Assembly (NCBI GenBank): GCA_965247735.1
Contig: CBDFHN010000002.1
Coordinates: forward strand, 3,472,001 to 3,536,000
DNA from: JAOXRU01 sp965247735
Lineage (GTDB): Bacteria > Bacteroidota > Bacteroidia > Flavobacteriales > Flavobacteriaceae
Direction: 5' to 3'
DNA: 64,000 nucleotides
The notes below the pieces were generated by a model that saw nothing but the letters and a program-made list of their open reading frames with translations, was not told the DNA's origin and did no database searches. Of this stretch, positions 42,321 through 51,495 are shown piece after piece; within the stretch, counting starts at the first letter, position 1; each line of letters begins with the position of its first letter. The translations under genes and the position numbers were made by a program.

Positions 42321-43334
42321 CTATGCCGCTTTCCTACCTTTCCAATCGTTTTTTAAATATTTTAAAGCTTCAGTAAGGGCTACTTTTGATGATTTAGGAT
42401 TAAAATCTAATTCTTTTCTTGATTTACTAATGTCAAAATCTTGGTTTAGGCCATAAAACATATCTATATAATGTCTTTCTAAAAGCGGTGCTTTTCCTGT
42501 AATTTTACTTGAGAATTCCATTAATCCAGCTACAGAATACAATAAAAATTTAGGCATTTTTTTTGGTATCTTTAATTTCAATTCAGGAAATAATTCAGCC
42601 GCTATTTTTACACTTTCTTGAATGGAGGTATGTTCTTCATTTGCTAAAATATAACGAGATCCATTTCCACCTTTTTGCATGGCATTATAAGCTCCTGACG
42701 CCACATCTTTTACATCAATCCAATTTAGGGATATATTGGTATCTACTGGGATTTCGTTATTCAGAATTTGACGTACCAAATCGTTAGAGTAACTCAATTT
42801 GTGTGCCTCGTTACCAATCATTGCAGAAGGTAAAATTAAAACGGTTCTAATGCCATATTTTTCACCCAACTCAATGGCAAGTTTGTCGGAATCATTTTTA
42901 GAATTGTAATACCAGTTTCTTCGATCTTTATTATATCCGTTATCCACATTTGCAGGTAGGGTTGTATAATCCAAAGAGGCTACAGAACTTACATATACAA
43001 TGTTTTTAATACCAGCCTCTTTTGCCATATCAAATACATTTTGTGTTCCTTGCACATTGGTATCATAAATTTCTTGCTTCGGGTTTTTTGCCCACATATT
43101 AAAGTTTGCACCTACGGCATATAAATTGGTAACGCCTTCAAATGCTTTTTTAAGTGATGCCCTGTCGGTGATATCTGCTTGCACAACTTCACAATCTAAG
43201 CCTTCAAAAGCTTGTTTGTTTTTTAGGCTTCTTGTTGTTGCTCTTACCTTAATACCTTTAGATAATAATAATCGTACTAAGTTGTTTCCTAAATGTCCGT
43301 TTGCTCCTGTTACTAATGAAATTTCTTTGCTCAT
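42321..43334 (-). CDS. NAD(P)-dependent epimerase/reductase (extended SDR)
   Basis: A 337-residue extended SDR with TGANGHLGNNL, VYVSSVASL and the catalytic YYNSK. It is clearly related along its whole length to the array copy at 27224 (for example shared GHLGNNL, LPSAMIG/CPSAMIG, NWIDVKDVA/NWVNVKDVA). It lies between the Crp regulator gene (62 bp upstream) and the ABM gene (about 30 bp downstream), forming an operon. The substrate is unknown; a carbonyl or flavonol-type reductase is likely. Confidence 0.88.
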   Translation of the reverse strand: MSKEISLVTGANGHLGNNLVRLLLSKGIKVRATTRSLKNKQAFEGLDCEVVQADITDRASLKKAFEGVTNLYAVGANFNMWAKNPKQEIYDTNVQGTQNVFDMAKEAGIKNIVYVSSVASLDYTTLPANVDNGYNKDRRNWYYNSKNDSDKLAIELGEKYGIRTVLILPSAMIGNEAHKLSYSNDLVRQILNNEIPVDTNISLNWIDVKDVASGAYNAMQKGGNGSRYILANEEHTSIQESVKIAAELFPELKLKIPKKMPKFLLYSVAGLMEFSSKITGKAPLLERHYIDMFYGLNQDFDISKSRKELDFNPKSSKVALTEALKYLKNDWKGRKAA

Positions 43335-43396
43335 CTTTTTTGTTTTTATGATGGAGCAAATGTCAGTACTTTTTAGACCTTGGAAAATAACATTTG

Positions 43397-43966
43397 TTAG
43401 AAAGTGATTTGTTTGCGAATACGACTTAAAGATTGTGGTTCCATTCCAAGAAAGGAAGCGATATTCTCTACCGATACATTTAAGGCCAAATGAGGAGAAG
43501 TTTTTATAAATTTTTGATAACGTTCTTTTGCCGATAGTGTTTGAAAATCCTGAGCACGTTCCAGTTTACGATCTAGATGTTCACTGGTAACAATCTCTAC
43601 ATAGGTGGTCCAAAAATCTCCAGCTTGTCTTAAAATATCAAAGTCTGGTTTAGAAATCTTTAATAGTTTACAATCCGTAATCGTATCAAAATAATCTAAT
43701 GAAGGTGTTTGGTGCATAAAACTATCCAAAGAGGTAAAATATTGGTTTTCACTAACCAGATATTGAATAATTAGTTTTCCATCTATATTTTGATAGCCTT
43801 TAACAATACCGCTACTCAAAAAATTAATATAGCCTTCTGTTCTTCCTTCTTTTAAAATATTGGTTTGTGCAGGAACTTCCTCGTATACAAAGTGCTTTTC
43901 TATTAAATTAGCCTCGTCTGGAGTAATTGTAATTCGTGATTCTATATGTTTTAGTAGGTTTTTCAT
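43397..43966 (-). CDS. Crp/Fnr-family transcriptional regulator
   Basis: A 189-residue regulator with a jelly-roll sensor (AQTNILKEGRTEGYINFLSSGIVKGYQNIDGKLIIQYL) and a C-terminal winged helix (VENIASFLGMEPQSLSRIRKQITF). It is the first gene of the operon with the reductase and ABM genes and the counterpart of the array copy at 28286. No Fe-S Cys cluster is visible. It probably controls its own operon. Confidence 0.86.
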   Translation of the reverse strand: MKNLLKHIESRITITPDEANLIEKHFVYEEVPAQTNILKEGRTEGYINFLSSGIVKGYQNIDGKLIIQYLVSENQYFTSLDSFMHQTPSLDYFDTITDCKLLKISKPDFDILRQAGDFWTTYVEIVTSEHLDRKLERAQDFQTLSAKERYQKFIKTSPHLALNVSVENIASFLGMEPQSLSRIRKQITF

Positions 43967-44292
43967 AAGTTTGGATTGTAATGGGGTAATGCTAGTAACA
44001 AAATAATGCTATAGCATTTATAATTAAAAATTCACTACAAAGATAAAAAACATCCAAACAATATGGGGACAGAACATAAGAATACTACGTTAAATTTATG
44101 CTTATTCCCATATCATAATTTTGGACGATTCCATATTAAAACTATAAGAAATTAAAGAGCAGAATAGTTCCCCATTTCCTTTAAAACTACGTTTTATAGA
44201 ATCCCCTTTAAAGGGGTCAATAAAGTTATATGTCATATTAATCTTATCTTTACAACAAATTTTTCCTATTTTATTAGGCCCAAAATGTTACT
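43967..44292. promoter_or_regulatory. Divergent intergenic region with a 14-bp palindrome
   Basis: CCCCTTTAAAGGGG (44203-44216) is a perfect palindrome, 76 bp before the histidine kinase start, and unusually GC-rich at its ends. It may be a regulator site for the kinase gene. Nothing else in the gap is supportable. Confidence 0.45.
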
Positions 44293-46272
44293 ATGCATAA
44301 AATCGTTCATATTAATAATAGCATATACCTACTGCTTTTTTTATGCTGTGTTTCTATTTCAAATGCGCAAACCATTGATAGTCTCTATTACGAAAACACT
44401 TTAAAAGATCTTACAGATGAGATAAGAAAAAGCCTAAAAACAGCAAAGCCAAAATTATTAAACTTGCTAAATAAGGCAAATAGTGATAATTATGATGAAG
44501 GAGTAATTGGTGCTTTACAAGGTTTAGGCTTGTATTATATTTACTCTGCAGATTTTGATAATGCTACTAAGATTTTGGATAGTTCCATACAAATTGCAAA
44601 AAAGACTAAAAACATAAAATTGCAGGCTTTCGGCATTATTTCAAAAAGTATTGTTTCTTATCAAACCAATAGGCTGCAAAGAGCTTTGCAAGAAAATATT
44701 GAAGCAATTCCCTTACTTGAAAAAGTAAAAGATTCTTCTACTCTAGCTAAAGTTTTAGGGAATATTGGAACCTTAAATTTAGATTTCGGTAATTTTGATA
44801 TTGCAAAAACATATTATACAAGGTCAAAAAAAATGGCTCTTTTAACTGGAAATGATATCAGTTATCAATTAAATAGTTTTAATTATTGCCAATGCTTTTT
44901 AGATGAAGAAAAGAAGCCAGTAGCCCTAAAATGTTTTAATGAATTATTCAACTACTTAAAGACTTCTAATTCTGCATCATCATTAAGGACCAATACTTTG
45001 CTAGAATCAGGAAGATTGGCCTGTAACCCAGACAATGTCACTTTAGATGTAATACTAAACAACCTTAAACGAATTGAGTCAAAAAAAGACGAATTGCCAC
45101 GAAAGGTTATGGATCAGACAACACTTTATAATAATTTTACTCGGTATTATTTAATAAAGGGAGATACGAAAAATGCACTAAAATACTTGAACAAGAGTAA
45201 AAAAATAATAGGGAGTAACCATAAAGACAGTTTTCATCAAGAAAGAATATTAAAACTTGAAGCTTCTTATTATGAAAAAAACGGTGATTATAAGAAGGCG
45301 TTTTCAACCTATAAACAGTTTGTAAAGTTAAAGGATTCTATTAAAAACAAAAAAAGCAGTTTTAGGATTAATGAATTAAATGTGCAATATGAAACAGGAA
45401 GAAAAGACAATCAAATTAATCTGCAGAAGATTAAGTTACAAACGCAAGAGAATTTAATATTAAAAAGACAACGTCTATATAGCATTATTTTTATCTCTAT
45501 CGGTATTGTTTTAATAGGCTTAGTTATTCTATTAATCATGTATAAAAGCAAGCAAAATCTAAAAGCTCAAGAAATAAAACGATTAAAAATAGAAAATGAT
45601 TTAGCCAAGCTAGATGCTATAATAGAGGGTGAAGAAAAAGAACGGAAACGTTTGGCTCAAGATTTACATGATGGTATTAATGGAAATTTGGCAGCATTAA
45701 AATATAAAATGTCTTCAATTGGTGATGAGAAAATATCTGAATCTGCCAAAGAAATCCTTTCTATTTCACTAGAAGATCTTGATTCATCTATACACCAAAT
45801 ACGAGACATCTCTCATAATTTGGCTCCTCCTTCCTTGCTTAATTTTCATTTGGTAAAATCGTTAAAAATATATTGCGATAAAATTTCTGCATCCAGTAAT
45901 GTTACTATTGAGTTTTACTTTTATGGAGCACATTTAAAATTAAATAGTTCTACAGAAACCGCCATTTATAGAATAGTACAAGAATTAATAACCAATATTA
46001 CTAAACATGCAAAGGCTTCGAATGCTATTGTTCAAATAAATCATCATACAAATAGTTTGCACATAACCGTTGAAGATGATGGAATTGGGTTTGATTATAA
46101 AAAAAACAAGCTTGGTATGGGCTTAAAGAACATTCAATCTAGAGTACAATTCTTAAAAGCAGATTTAGATCTTGTCTCTAACGAAAAAGGAACAACTATA
46201 GCTATAGATATTGATACAACTAATCTTAAGTATTCCTCAAAAGCAAACTATTCAGAAGACAAAAAAGAATAG
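44293..46272 (+). CDS. TPR-containing sensor histidine kinase (HisKA_3 type), orphan
   Basis: A 659-residue protein: signal peptide (ending SNAQ), TPR-like helical repeats to about residue 380 in the periplasm, one transmembrane helix near 397-418 (IIFISIGIVLIGLVILLIMY), a dimerisation/phosphoacceptor segment RLAQDLHDGINGNLAALK (His near 459) and an ATPase domain (NITKHAKAS, DDGIGFD, GMGLKNIQSR). This is the NarX/LytS-like class that usually partners a LuxR-type response regulator, but none is adjacent. The input signal is unknown. Confidence 0.9.
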   Translation: MHKIVHINNSIYLLLFLCCVSISNAQTIDSLYYENTLKDLTDEIRKSLKTAKPKLLNLLNKANSDNYDEGVIGALQGLGLYYIYSADFDNATKILDSSIQIAKKTKNIKLQAFGIISKSIVSYQTNRLQRALQENIEAIPLLEKVKDSSTLAKVLGNIGTLNLDFGNFDIAKTYYTRSKKMALLTGNDISYQLNSFNYCQCFLDEEKKPVALKCFNELFNYLKTSNSASSLRTNTLLESGRLACNPDNVTLDVILNNLKRIESKKDELPRKVMDQTTLYNNFTRYYLIKGDTKNALKYLNKSKKIIGSNHKDSFHQERILKLEASYYEKNGDYKKAFSTYKQFVKLKDSIKNKKSSFRINELNVQYETGRKDNQINLQKIKLQTQENLILKRQRLYSIIFISIGIVLIGLVILLIMYKSKQNLKAQEIKRLKIENDLAKLDAIIEGEEKERKRLAQDLHDGINGNLAALKYKMSSIGDEKISESAKEILSISLEDLDSSIHQIRDISHNLAPPSLLNFHLVKSLKIYCDKISASSNVTIEFYFYGAHLKLNSSTETAIYRIVQELITNITKHAKASNAIVQINHHTNSLHITVEDDGIGFDYKKNKLGMGLKNIQSRVQFLKADLDLVSNEKGTTIAIDIDTTNLKYSSKANYSEDKKE

Positions 46273-46391
46273 CTAGAACAAGTTTGTTCTATTTATGATA
46301 TTATCCTTTAGCATGCTCGTCTACTGTATTGTGTACTCTTTTTTGTTAAAATCATAATTATGTGTTTGTATTGCAGAATACAACAACAGCC

Positions 46392-46850
46392 TTATTCGCT
46401 TGGTTTGGAAAATTTATTTCTAAAATCAAAAGCTACTTCTGATGAACCATTTTTTTGCAGATAATCCAATTTATCAACTGCTTCTTGTACCGTAGGAAAT
46501 TCACCTTTTGGAATCCACCACATTGCCGTATATACCTTACCATAAGTATGAAACCAATCTTTTCTCTTTTTTAAGAAATCGGTATGAAACGTTTTATATA
46601 CAAACTTTTCTAAGGTTTCCACTGTTTCCCATACCGATATATTTACAATTACCTGTTCGTCATTATAAGGGTTGAAGCTAGTTGCATCATTGTTTTCATC
46701 TTTCAATCTCCAAACAAAACCTGTACTATTTTCAGCCAAATTATTCACTCGATCTAAATTATCCACAAATTCTTTCATAATTGGATCATCAATATTTACT
46801 CCTTTCATTCTAGCAATATTAATTTCTGCAAGTTGGTAATCTCTTATCAT
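46392..46850 (-). CDS. DUF3291-domain protein
   Basis: A 152-residue soluble protein matching DUF3291: YQLAEINIARMKGVNIDDPI at the start, GFVWRLKDE, VIVNISVWETVETLEKFVYKTFH and MWWIPKGEFPTVQEAVDKLDYL. The fold is ABM-like and a role in small-molecule oxidation has been suggested for similar proteins, without proof. It may be downstream of bestrophin and carbonic anhydrase on the same strand (67-bp gap). Confidence 0.82.
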   Translation of the reverse strand: MIRDYQLAEINIARMKGVNIDDPIMKEFVDNLDRVNNLAENSTGFVWRLKDENNDATSFNPYNDEQVIVNISVWETVETLEKFVYKTFHTDFLKKRKDWFHTYGKVYTAMWWIPKGEFPTVQEAVDKLDYLQKNGSSEVAFDFRNKFSKPSE

Positions 46851-46917
46851 ATTCTATTATTTGGAGTTGTGTACTTTACATTATCATCAATGTTTTTAAT
46901 AGGACTTATATTTATAA

Positions 46918-47937
46918 CTACAGCATAATATTATGCTCTCCAGTTGGCTCTAATGGTTTGGGTAAGTCAGTTTCATCAAGCATTTGCCTTATGTCTATCT
47001 CTATAGACCTTGCCATTGAGGAAATAGGGACATCATTATATAAACCTTCAAAAGGATTTTCTGAATACTCGCCAATCATTTCCATCAAAATAAAAACCCA
47101 AGAAACCAGCATTGTAAACGGAATTGCAAACCAAGTAGAATAGGAATCGTTATCTGCAAAAACATTTAACATCCCAAAAGGCAATAGGAAAATAAAAATC
47201 CATACAAATATATAGTTAACAGAGGCATATTGTCTTGGAAAGGGAAAATTTTTGATCCTTTCAGATTTCCCTTGAAGCGTGTAAAATTCGCCTAACATTT
47301 TTTCCAATTCCATATGTCTAAAGTCTTCAATATGCATGCTTTTTTTAAGCTTTAACAAAGCTTTTGATTGCAAACTAATGATATGAGAAGCTGTATTTCC
47401 TTTTGAAATAACATAGTCAAATTCTTCAGCAGTTAAATAGGGTTTTAATTTTATAAATTGGTCTTCTTCATGATGAATATTGCCCTGTCTTCTCAACTTA
47501 TCATCTTGAGCAGTTGCATGCTCCCAAGGTTTTGGCATTCTCAATTGGTATGTCAATGCCTTTATCCAAGCGATGTGCCTATGTATTATGGTTTTGTGTA
47601 TTATCCCCAGTTCTTCTTCCGATAGTTTTTCAGCAGAGAATTCATTGGTGATAAAATCTCTAGACATAATTGTAAATGTTCTAGAAGCATTTACAATACC
47701 TCCCCAAATTTTTCTAGCCTCCCATAATCTATCATAAGACGAATTGTTTTTAAATCCTAAATAGAACGAAACTGCAATACCAATTAAAGCAATTGGCTGC
47801 CAAGGTATTGCTAACCATGTATAGCCAAAGTATTTAAACAAAAAAACTGGGATACAGTCTATTATTAAAAAGTAAAATATGTATTTTTTACTCCAGTTTA
47901 CTACGCCAAAAAAGGGAAATCGTTTTCCAATATACAT
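46918..47937 (-). CDS. Bestrophin-like anion channel
   Basis: A 339-residue membrane protein of the bestrophin/UPF0187 family. It has FPFFGVVNWSKKYIFYFLIIDCIPVFLF at the start, the family motif SYDRLWEARKIWGGIVNASRTF near residue 68, and a C-terminal IGEYSENPFEGLYNDVPISSMARSIEIDI. Bestrophins form pentameric channels for chloride or bicarbonate. It starts 10 bp after the beta-carbonic anhydrase gene, so the two are co-transcribed and may work together on bicarbonate. Confidence 0.9.
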   Translation of the reverse strand: MYIGKRFPFFGVVNWSKKYIFYFLIIDCIPVFLFKYFGYTWLAIPWQPIALIGIAVSFYLGFKNNSSYDRLWEARKIWGGIVNASRTFTIMSRDFITNEFSAEKLSEEELGIIHKTIIHRHIAWIKALTYQLRMPKPWEHATAQDDKLRRQGNIHHEEDQFIKLKPYLTAEEFDYVISKGNTASHIISLQSKALLKLKKSMHIEDFRHMELEKMLGEFYTLQGKSERIKNFPFPRQYASVNYIFVWIFIFLLPFGMLNVFADNDSYSTWFAIPFTMLVSWVFILMEMIGEYSENPFEGLYNDVPISSMARSIEIDIRQMLDETDLPKPLEPTGEHNIML

Positions 47938-47947
47938 ATCTCACCAA

Positions 47948-48517
47948 TTAACCTATAAAATCAACTATACCAGAATCTAAATTGTAATAGGCAGATATAA
48001 TTCTAACATCACCAGATTGTACTGCCTTATTTATTATTTCAGATTTAGTGCATAATTCTATAGCAGTACATTTGGCATTTTCTTTTACAACATCATTTAC
48101 TGATGCATTTTTTTCAGAAGCTTTAATTGCAGGAGCAATATGTCCTAATAAATGATTTAAGTTTTTACCATTGTCTCCACCGGCTATTGCAGCAGTAACA
48201 GCACCACAACTTTGATGTCCTAAAACAACTATTAATTTAGCCCCACAATGCGCAACAGCATACTCTATACTTGCAACAGAAGAGCTGTTAGCAATATTAC
48301 CAGCTACTCTTACTGTAAATAACTCTCCTAAACCAGTATCAAATGCTAGTTCTGGAACAACACGACTATCTGCACAACCTAAGATAATTGCATAGGGTTC
48401 TTGTCCAGCTACTAACGAATCTCTTCTTGAACTATCTTGTAATTTACCATCCAATTTGTCTTTTACAAATCTGATATTTCCTTCTTTTAATCTTTCTAAG
48501 CTTTTCTGGTGTGTCAT
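47948..48517 (-). CDS. Beta-class carbonic anhydrase
   Basis: A 189-residue enzyme interconverting CO2 and bicarbonate. Zinc ligands are in GCADSRVVPE (Cys48, with the Asp50-Arg52 dyad) and GHQSCGAV (His101, Cys104). No signal peptide, so cytoplasmic. It is the first gene of an operon with a bestrophin-like channel 10 bp downstream. This pairing points to bicarbonate handling or pH control (inference from function of both families). Confidence 0.94.
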   Translation of the reverse strand: MTHQKSLERLKEGNIRFVKDKLDGKLQDSSRRDSLVAGQEPYAIILGCADSRVVPELAFDTGLGELFTVRVAGNIANSSSVASIEYAVAHCGAKLIVVLGHQSCGAVTAAIAGGDNGKNLNHLLGHIAPAIKASEKNASVNDVVKENAKCTAIELCTKSEIINKAVQSGDVRIISAYYNLDSGIVDFIG

Positions 48518-48810
48518 TCGTTTCTCTTTTTATAAATTTAACTATTTTGTCTTGAGGTTATACATGAAATTTTATGATTCAATTTTGAAATACCAAGATA
48601 TTAAAAATATATTTACTTGTGGTATTTAGTATTTAATCGAATTTTAAATGAAATTTTACACAAACAAGATAACTATCAGGAGTTTCTCTCATTCCACAAA
48701 TAAATCATCTAGGGAATGGCTAGATAGTTCCATATTAAATGATGTTGTAGTCTAAAGGATTTTATACTTTGTTTTATCTTCTATATTGATAATACTTATC
48801 TAGCATGCAT

Positions 48811-49692
48811 TTAGGGTTTCATTTCTGGAATAGGAATATATGTATCATCGTCAGCTACTTTTGGGAATTTTTTGTTTTTCCAGTCTTTCTTGGCTTGAAG
48901 CAACCGTTCTTTACTATGGGACACAAAATTCCATAGGAGATAATGTTCTTGAGCTAAGGCTTCACCTCCAAAAAGTAGAAGTTGTGTTCCTTTTTCCAAA
49001 CATATTTCACATTGTTCATTGGTTTTACTGATGAGCATTTGTCCTGCTTCTACTTTATCATCTTTATCAGTAATGGAACCCCTTACGATTACAAATGCTA
49101 CTTCCCCTTTAAGTTGACCACTAAGGTTTAGTGTAGTTGCCTTTTGTGCATAAATATCTACCATAAACAATGGAGAATACCCTTGTAATGGTGCTGATTT
49201 TCCAAATGCATTGCCAGCAACTAATTTAAACTTGAGCTCCCCTGTTTCCCAAGTAGGGATGTCCTTACTGGGGTAATAATCAAATTTGGGAGCTATATTT
49301 TCATGCTCTTTTGGCAAAGCCACCCATATTTGGTATCCATGCATTATAAACTCTTCAGCACCTCGATTGTTTATTGGAGTTCTCTCGGTATGGGTTACTC
49401 CAGACCCTGAAGTCATAAAACCTACATCTCCTGGTGTTATTACTTGTACACTCCCTATACTATCTTTGTGTTCTATTTCTCCTTCAAAGAGATAAGTAAG
49501 GGTGCTTAATCCAATATGTGGGTGCTGATCTACATCTATATATTTACCATTCCCCAGTTTTGCAGGTCCCATATGGTCAATAAAAGTAAAAGGGCCTACT
49601 TGTCGTTTTTTACGAAATGGTAATAACCTACCCACCATAAAATTACCAAGGTCTGCCTGTCGTTCGTTTACTAAAAGTTTATTATTTGCCAT
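48811..49692 (-). CDS. Pirin-family protein
   Basis: A 293-residue bicupin. The N-terminal cupin carries the pirin signature: GPFTFIDHMGPA, DQHPHIGLSTLTYLFEGEIEHKDS and MTSGSGVTHTER with metal-binding His residues. The C-terminal cupin (FMVDIYAQKATTLNLSGQ) is followed by a tail. Bacterial pirins bind metal and some act as quercetinases or modulate central enzymes. Monocistronic by spacing. Confidence 0.92.
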   Translation of the reverse strand: MANNKLLVNERQADLGNFMVGRLLPFRKKRQVGPFTFIDHMGPAKLGNGKYIDVDQHPHIGLSTLTYLFEGEIEHKDSIGSVQVITPGDVGFMTSGSGVTHTERTPINNRGAEEFIMHGYQIWVALPKEHENIAPKFDYYPSKDIPTWETGELKFKLVAGNAFGKSAPLQGYSPLFMVDIYAQKATTLNLSGQLKGEVAFVIVRGSITDKDDKVEAGQMLISKTNEQCEICLEKGTQLLLFGGEALAQEHYLLWNFVSHSKERLLQAKKDWKNKKFPKVADDDTYIPIPEMKP

Positions 49693-49866
49693 AAAATTAC
49701 TTTTTGGGTTTATTGTTTATTCGGGCAATTGTTTATTTAATAACATGCAACTAGTAGCCAAACACACTATTGTTATTATCCTTAATAAAAAAAACAACTG
49801 CTCAATACTTTAAAGATATAACAATAACTATAAAACCCTATACTAATACCGAGATCATAATTGTCT

Positions 49867-49906
49867 TATAACCTCACATAACCTCACATAACCTCACATA
49901 ACCTCA
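49867..49906. repeat. 10-bp tandem repeat, four units, over a stop codon
   Basis: TATAACCTCA is followed by three copies of CATAACCTCA. On the minus strand the last unit encodes the end of the hypothetical gene at 49894 (EVM and stop). As 10 is not a multiple of three, a change in copy number would not affect the stop but would alter the downstream leader or 3' region. Confidence 0.88.
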
Positions 49907-50241
49907 ATGAGTTTATACTCCAATTTATATCCATTTTTAACTTTGTTTAATTTTGTAATCAAAGTCAAATCTGTCCTTTCTTGATCTGTAGTAATTAAAT
50001 CAGCTTCAATACCATAACCTCCATCATTATATTCGAAAATATCACGTAGTTTTCCAGAAATTTTCAACTCATTTTTTCTCAAATCAATACCTACATCGTT
50101 TAGTATTTCTTGAATCTCTTCAAAAACCTCCGCATTTATCTCATAATTTGAATTGAGAGCATCTAAATTTCTTTGGTTGATATGCCCTAGCAGTTCTTCA
50201 TTCAATTTATATGCCAATTGATATATTTTGTTGTCTATCAT
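49894..50241 (-). CDS. Hypothetical protein
   Basis: A 115-residue soluble, acidic protein of unknown family (MIDNKIYQLAYKLNEELLGH, DGGYGIEADLITTDQERTDLTLITKL). The second half looks like a beta-sheet of the kind found in small immunity or NTF2-like proteins, but I assign nothing. Its stop codon falls in a 10-bp tandem repeat. It stands alone, with about 200 bp free on both sides. Confidence 0.55.
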   Translation of the reverse strand: MIDNKIYQLAYKLNEELLGHINQRNLDALNSNYEINAEVFEEIQEILNDVGIDLRKNELKISGKLRDIFEYNDGGYGIEADLITTDQERTDLTLITKLNKVKNGYKLEYKLIEVM

Positions 50242-50455
50242 TCAATTCACTTATACCTTAATTATTATATTTCCTGTTTTTTCAGCACTTAATACATAAG
50301 TCAAAGCTATCTCAACTAACAAATATTCTTGATCTATTGCAGGGTTATTTTTTTACAAAAGTATATTATAAGGAATGGTTTTTTTGACTAAGCGGTATTC
50401 ACTAAGCAGAGTTTCAAGGGCATTTTTACATATACCTTAGTTATTGGGATCAGTT

Positions 50456-51331
50456 TTATTTACTTGCACTTGTTGATTTTGATGCCATAGTTTTTATCCC
50501 AATTGCTATCATAATTCCGCTTGTAAAAAACATAATAAGACTATAAACAGCAGGAGCAATAGCATAGTTATCGTTCATTAGCACTCCTGAAGCAATAGCA
50601 ATTGCCATAGTACCATTTTGAATTCCTGACTCAATAGAAATTGTTAGTGATTGTGCTAGATTTAGTCTTGCAATTTTCGCTGTTGCTAAACCTACTAACA
50701 TGGTTGTAACATTTAATGCTAAGGTTGTAAATCCTGCTTGTTGTAAATATGGAATAAGGTCTTCTTTTTTCTTTAAAACCAATGCAATTATTACTAAAAA
50801 CAAGACGGCAGCTGAAGCAATTTTTACAGGTTTACTCATTTTATCTGCAAAAATAGGTTTAGCGCTTTTTAAAGCCATACCTAAAGCAACAGGAATGATT
50901 ACGATTACAAAAATTTGAATCACCGTTTGCAATTTGTTGATTTGGATCATTTCGTCAGCATCTAAAAAATGAGTTAACGCAAAGTCTACTACAAAAGGAA
51001 TGGTAAAGATAGAAATAAGGCTATTGGCAGTTGTTAATGAAATGGATAGGCCTGTATCTCCTTTTGCCAAATGGGTAATAAGATTAGAAGTTGCTCCTCC
51101 AGGGCAAGCTGCCAAAATCATTATTCCAATGGCAATATCTGTTCCTACATTAAATATGGAGAGTAATATGTATGCAATAATTGGCAATAAAATAATCTGA
51201 TTAACTAGTCCAACTAGTATTGCCTTTGGATCTTGAAGTAACCGAACAAAATCATCTTTAACTAAAGACAAGCCCATGCCAAACATGATGATAATTAATG
51301 ATATTGCGAGAATGATTGTTCCTATATCCAT
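50456..51331 (-). CDS. Bile acid:sodium symporter family (BASS) transporter
   Basis: A 291-residue inner-membrane protein with about nine or ten hydrophobic helices. Family marks are MILAACPGGATSNLITHLAKGDTGLSISLT (the crossover region with the ACPGG-x-xSN motif) and ESGIQNGTMAIAIAS (the second, E-x-G-x-QN motif), both sodium- and substrate-binding. BASS proteins import bile acids, pantoate or other organic anions with sodium. The substrate here is unknown. Confidence 0.92.
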   Translation of the reverse strand: MDIGTIILAISLIIIMFGMGLSLVKDDFVRLLQDPKAILVGLVNQIILLPIIAYILLSIFNVGTDIAIGIMILAACPGGATSNLITHLAKGDTGLSISLTTANSLISIFTIPFVVDFALTHFLDADEMIQINKLQTVIQIFVIVIIPVALGMALKSAKPIFADKMSKPVKIASAAVLFLVIIALVLKKKEDLIPYLQQAGFTTLALNVTTMLVGLATAKIARLNLAQSLTISIESGIQNGTMAIAIASGVLMNDNYAIAPAVYSLIMFFTSGIMIAIGIKTMASKSTSASK

Positions 51332-51495
51332 GGTTTTAAGTTTCCTTTTTAACTGTTTATTGAATTCTTAATCTACACCTAACTTTAACATTAGTTACAA
51401 TAAGCACCTAAACGCATCATCTCATCTATACTTATTACATCTCAAATATAAAAAACATAGCGTTACAGAACTATTTATTATAGTCCTTAATCATT

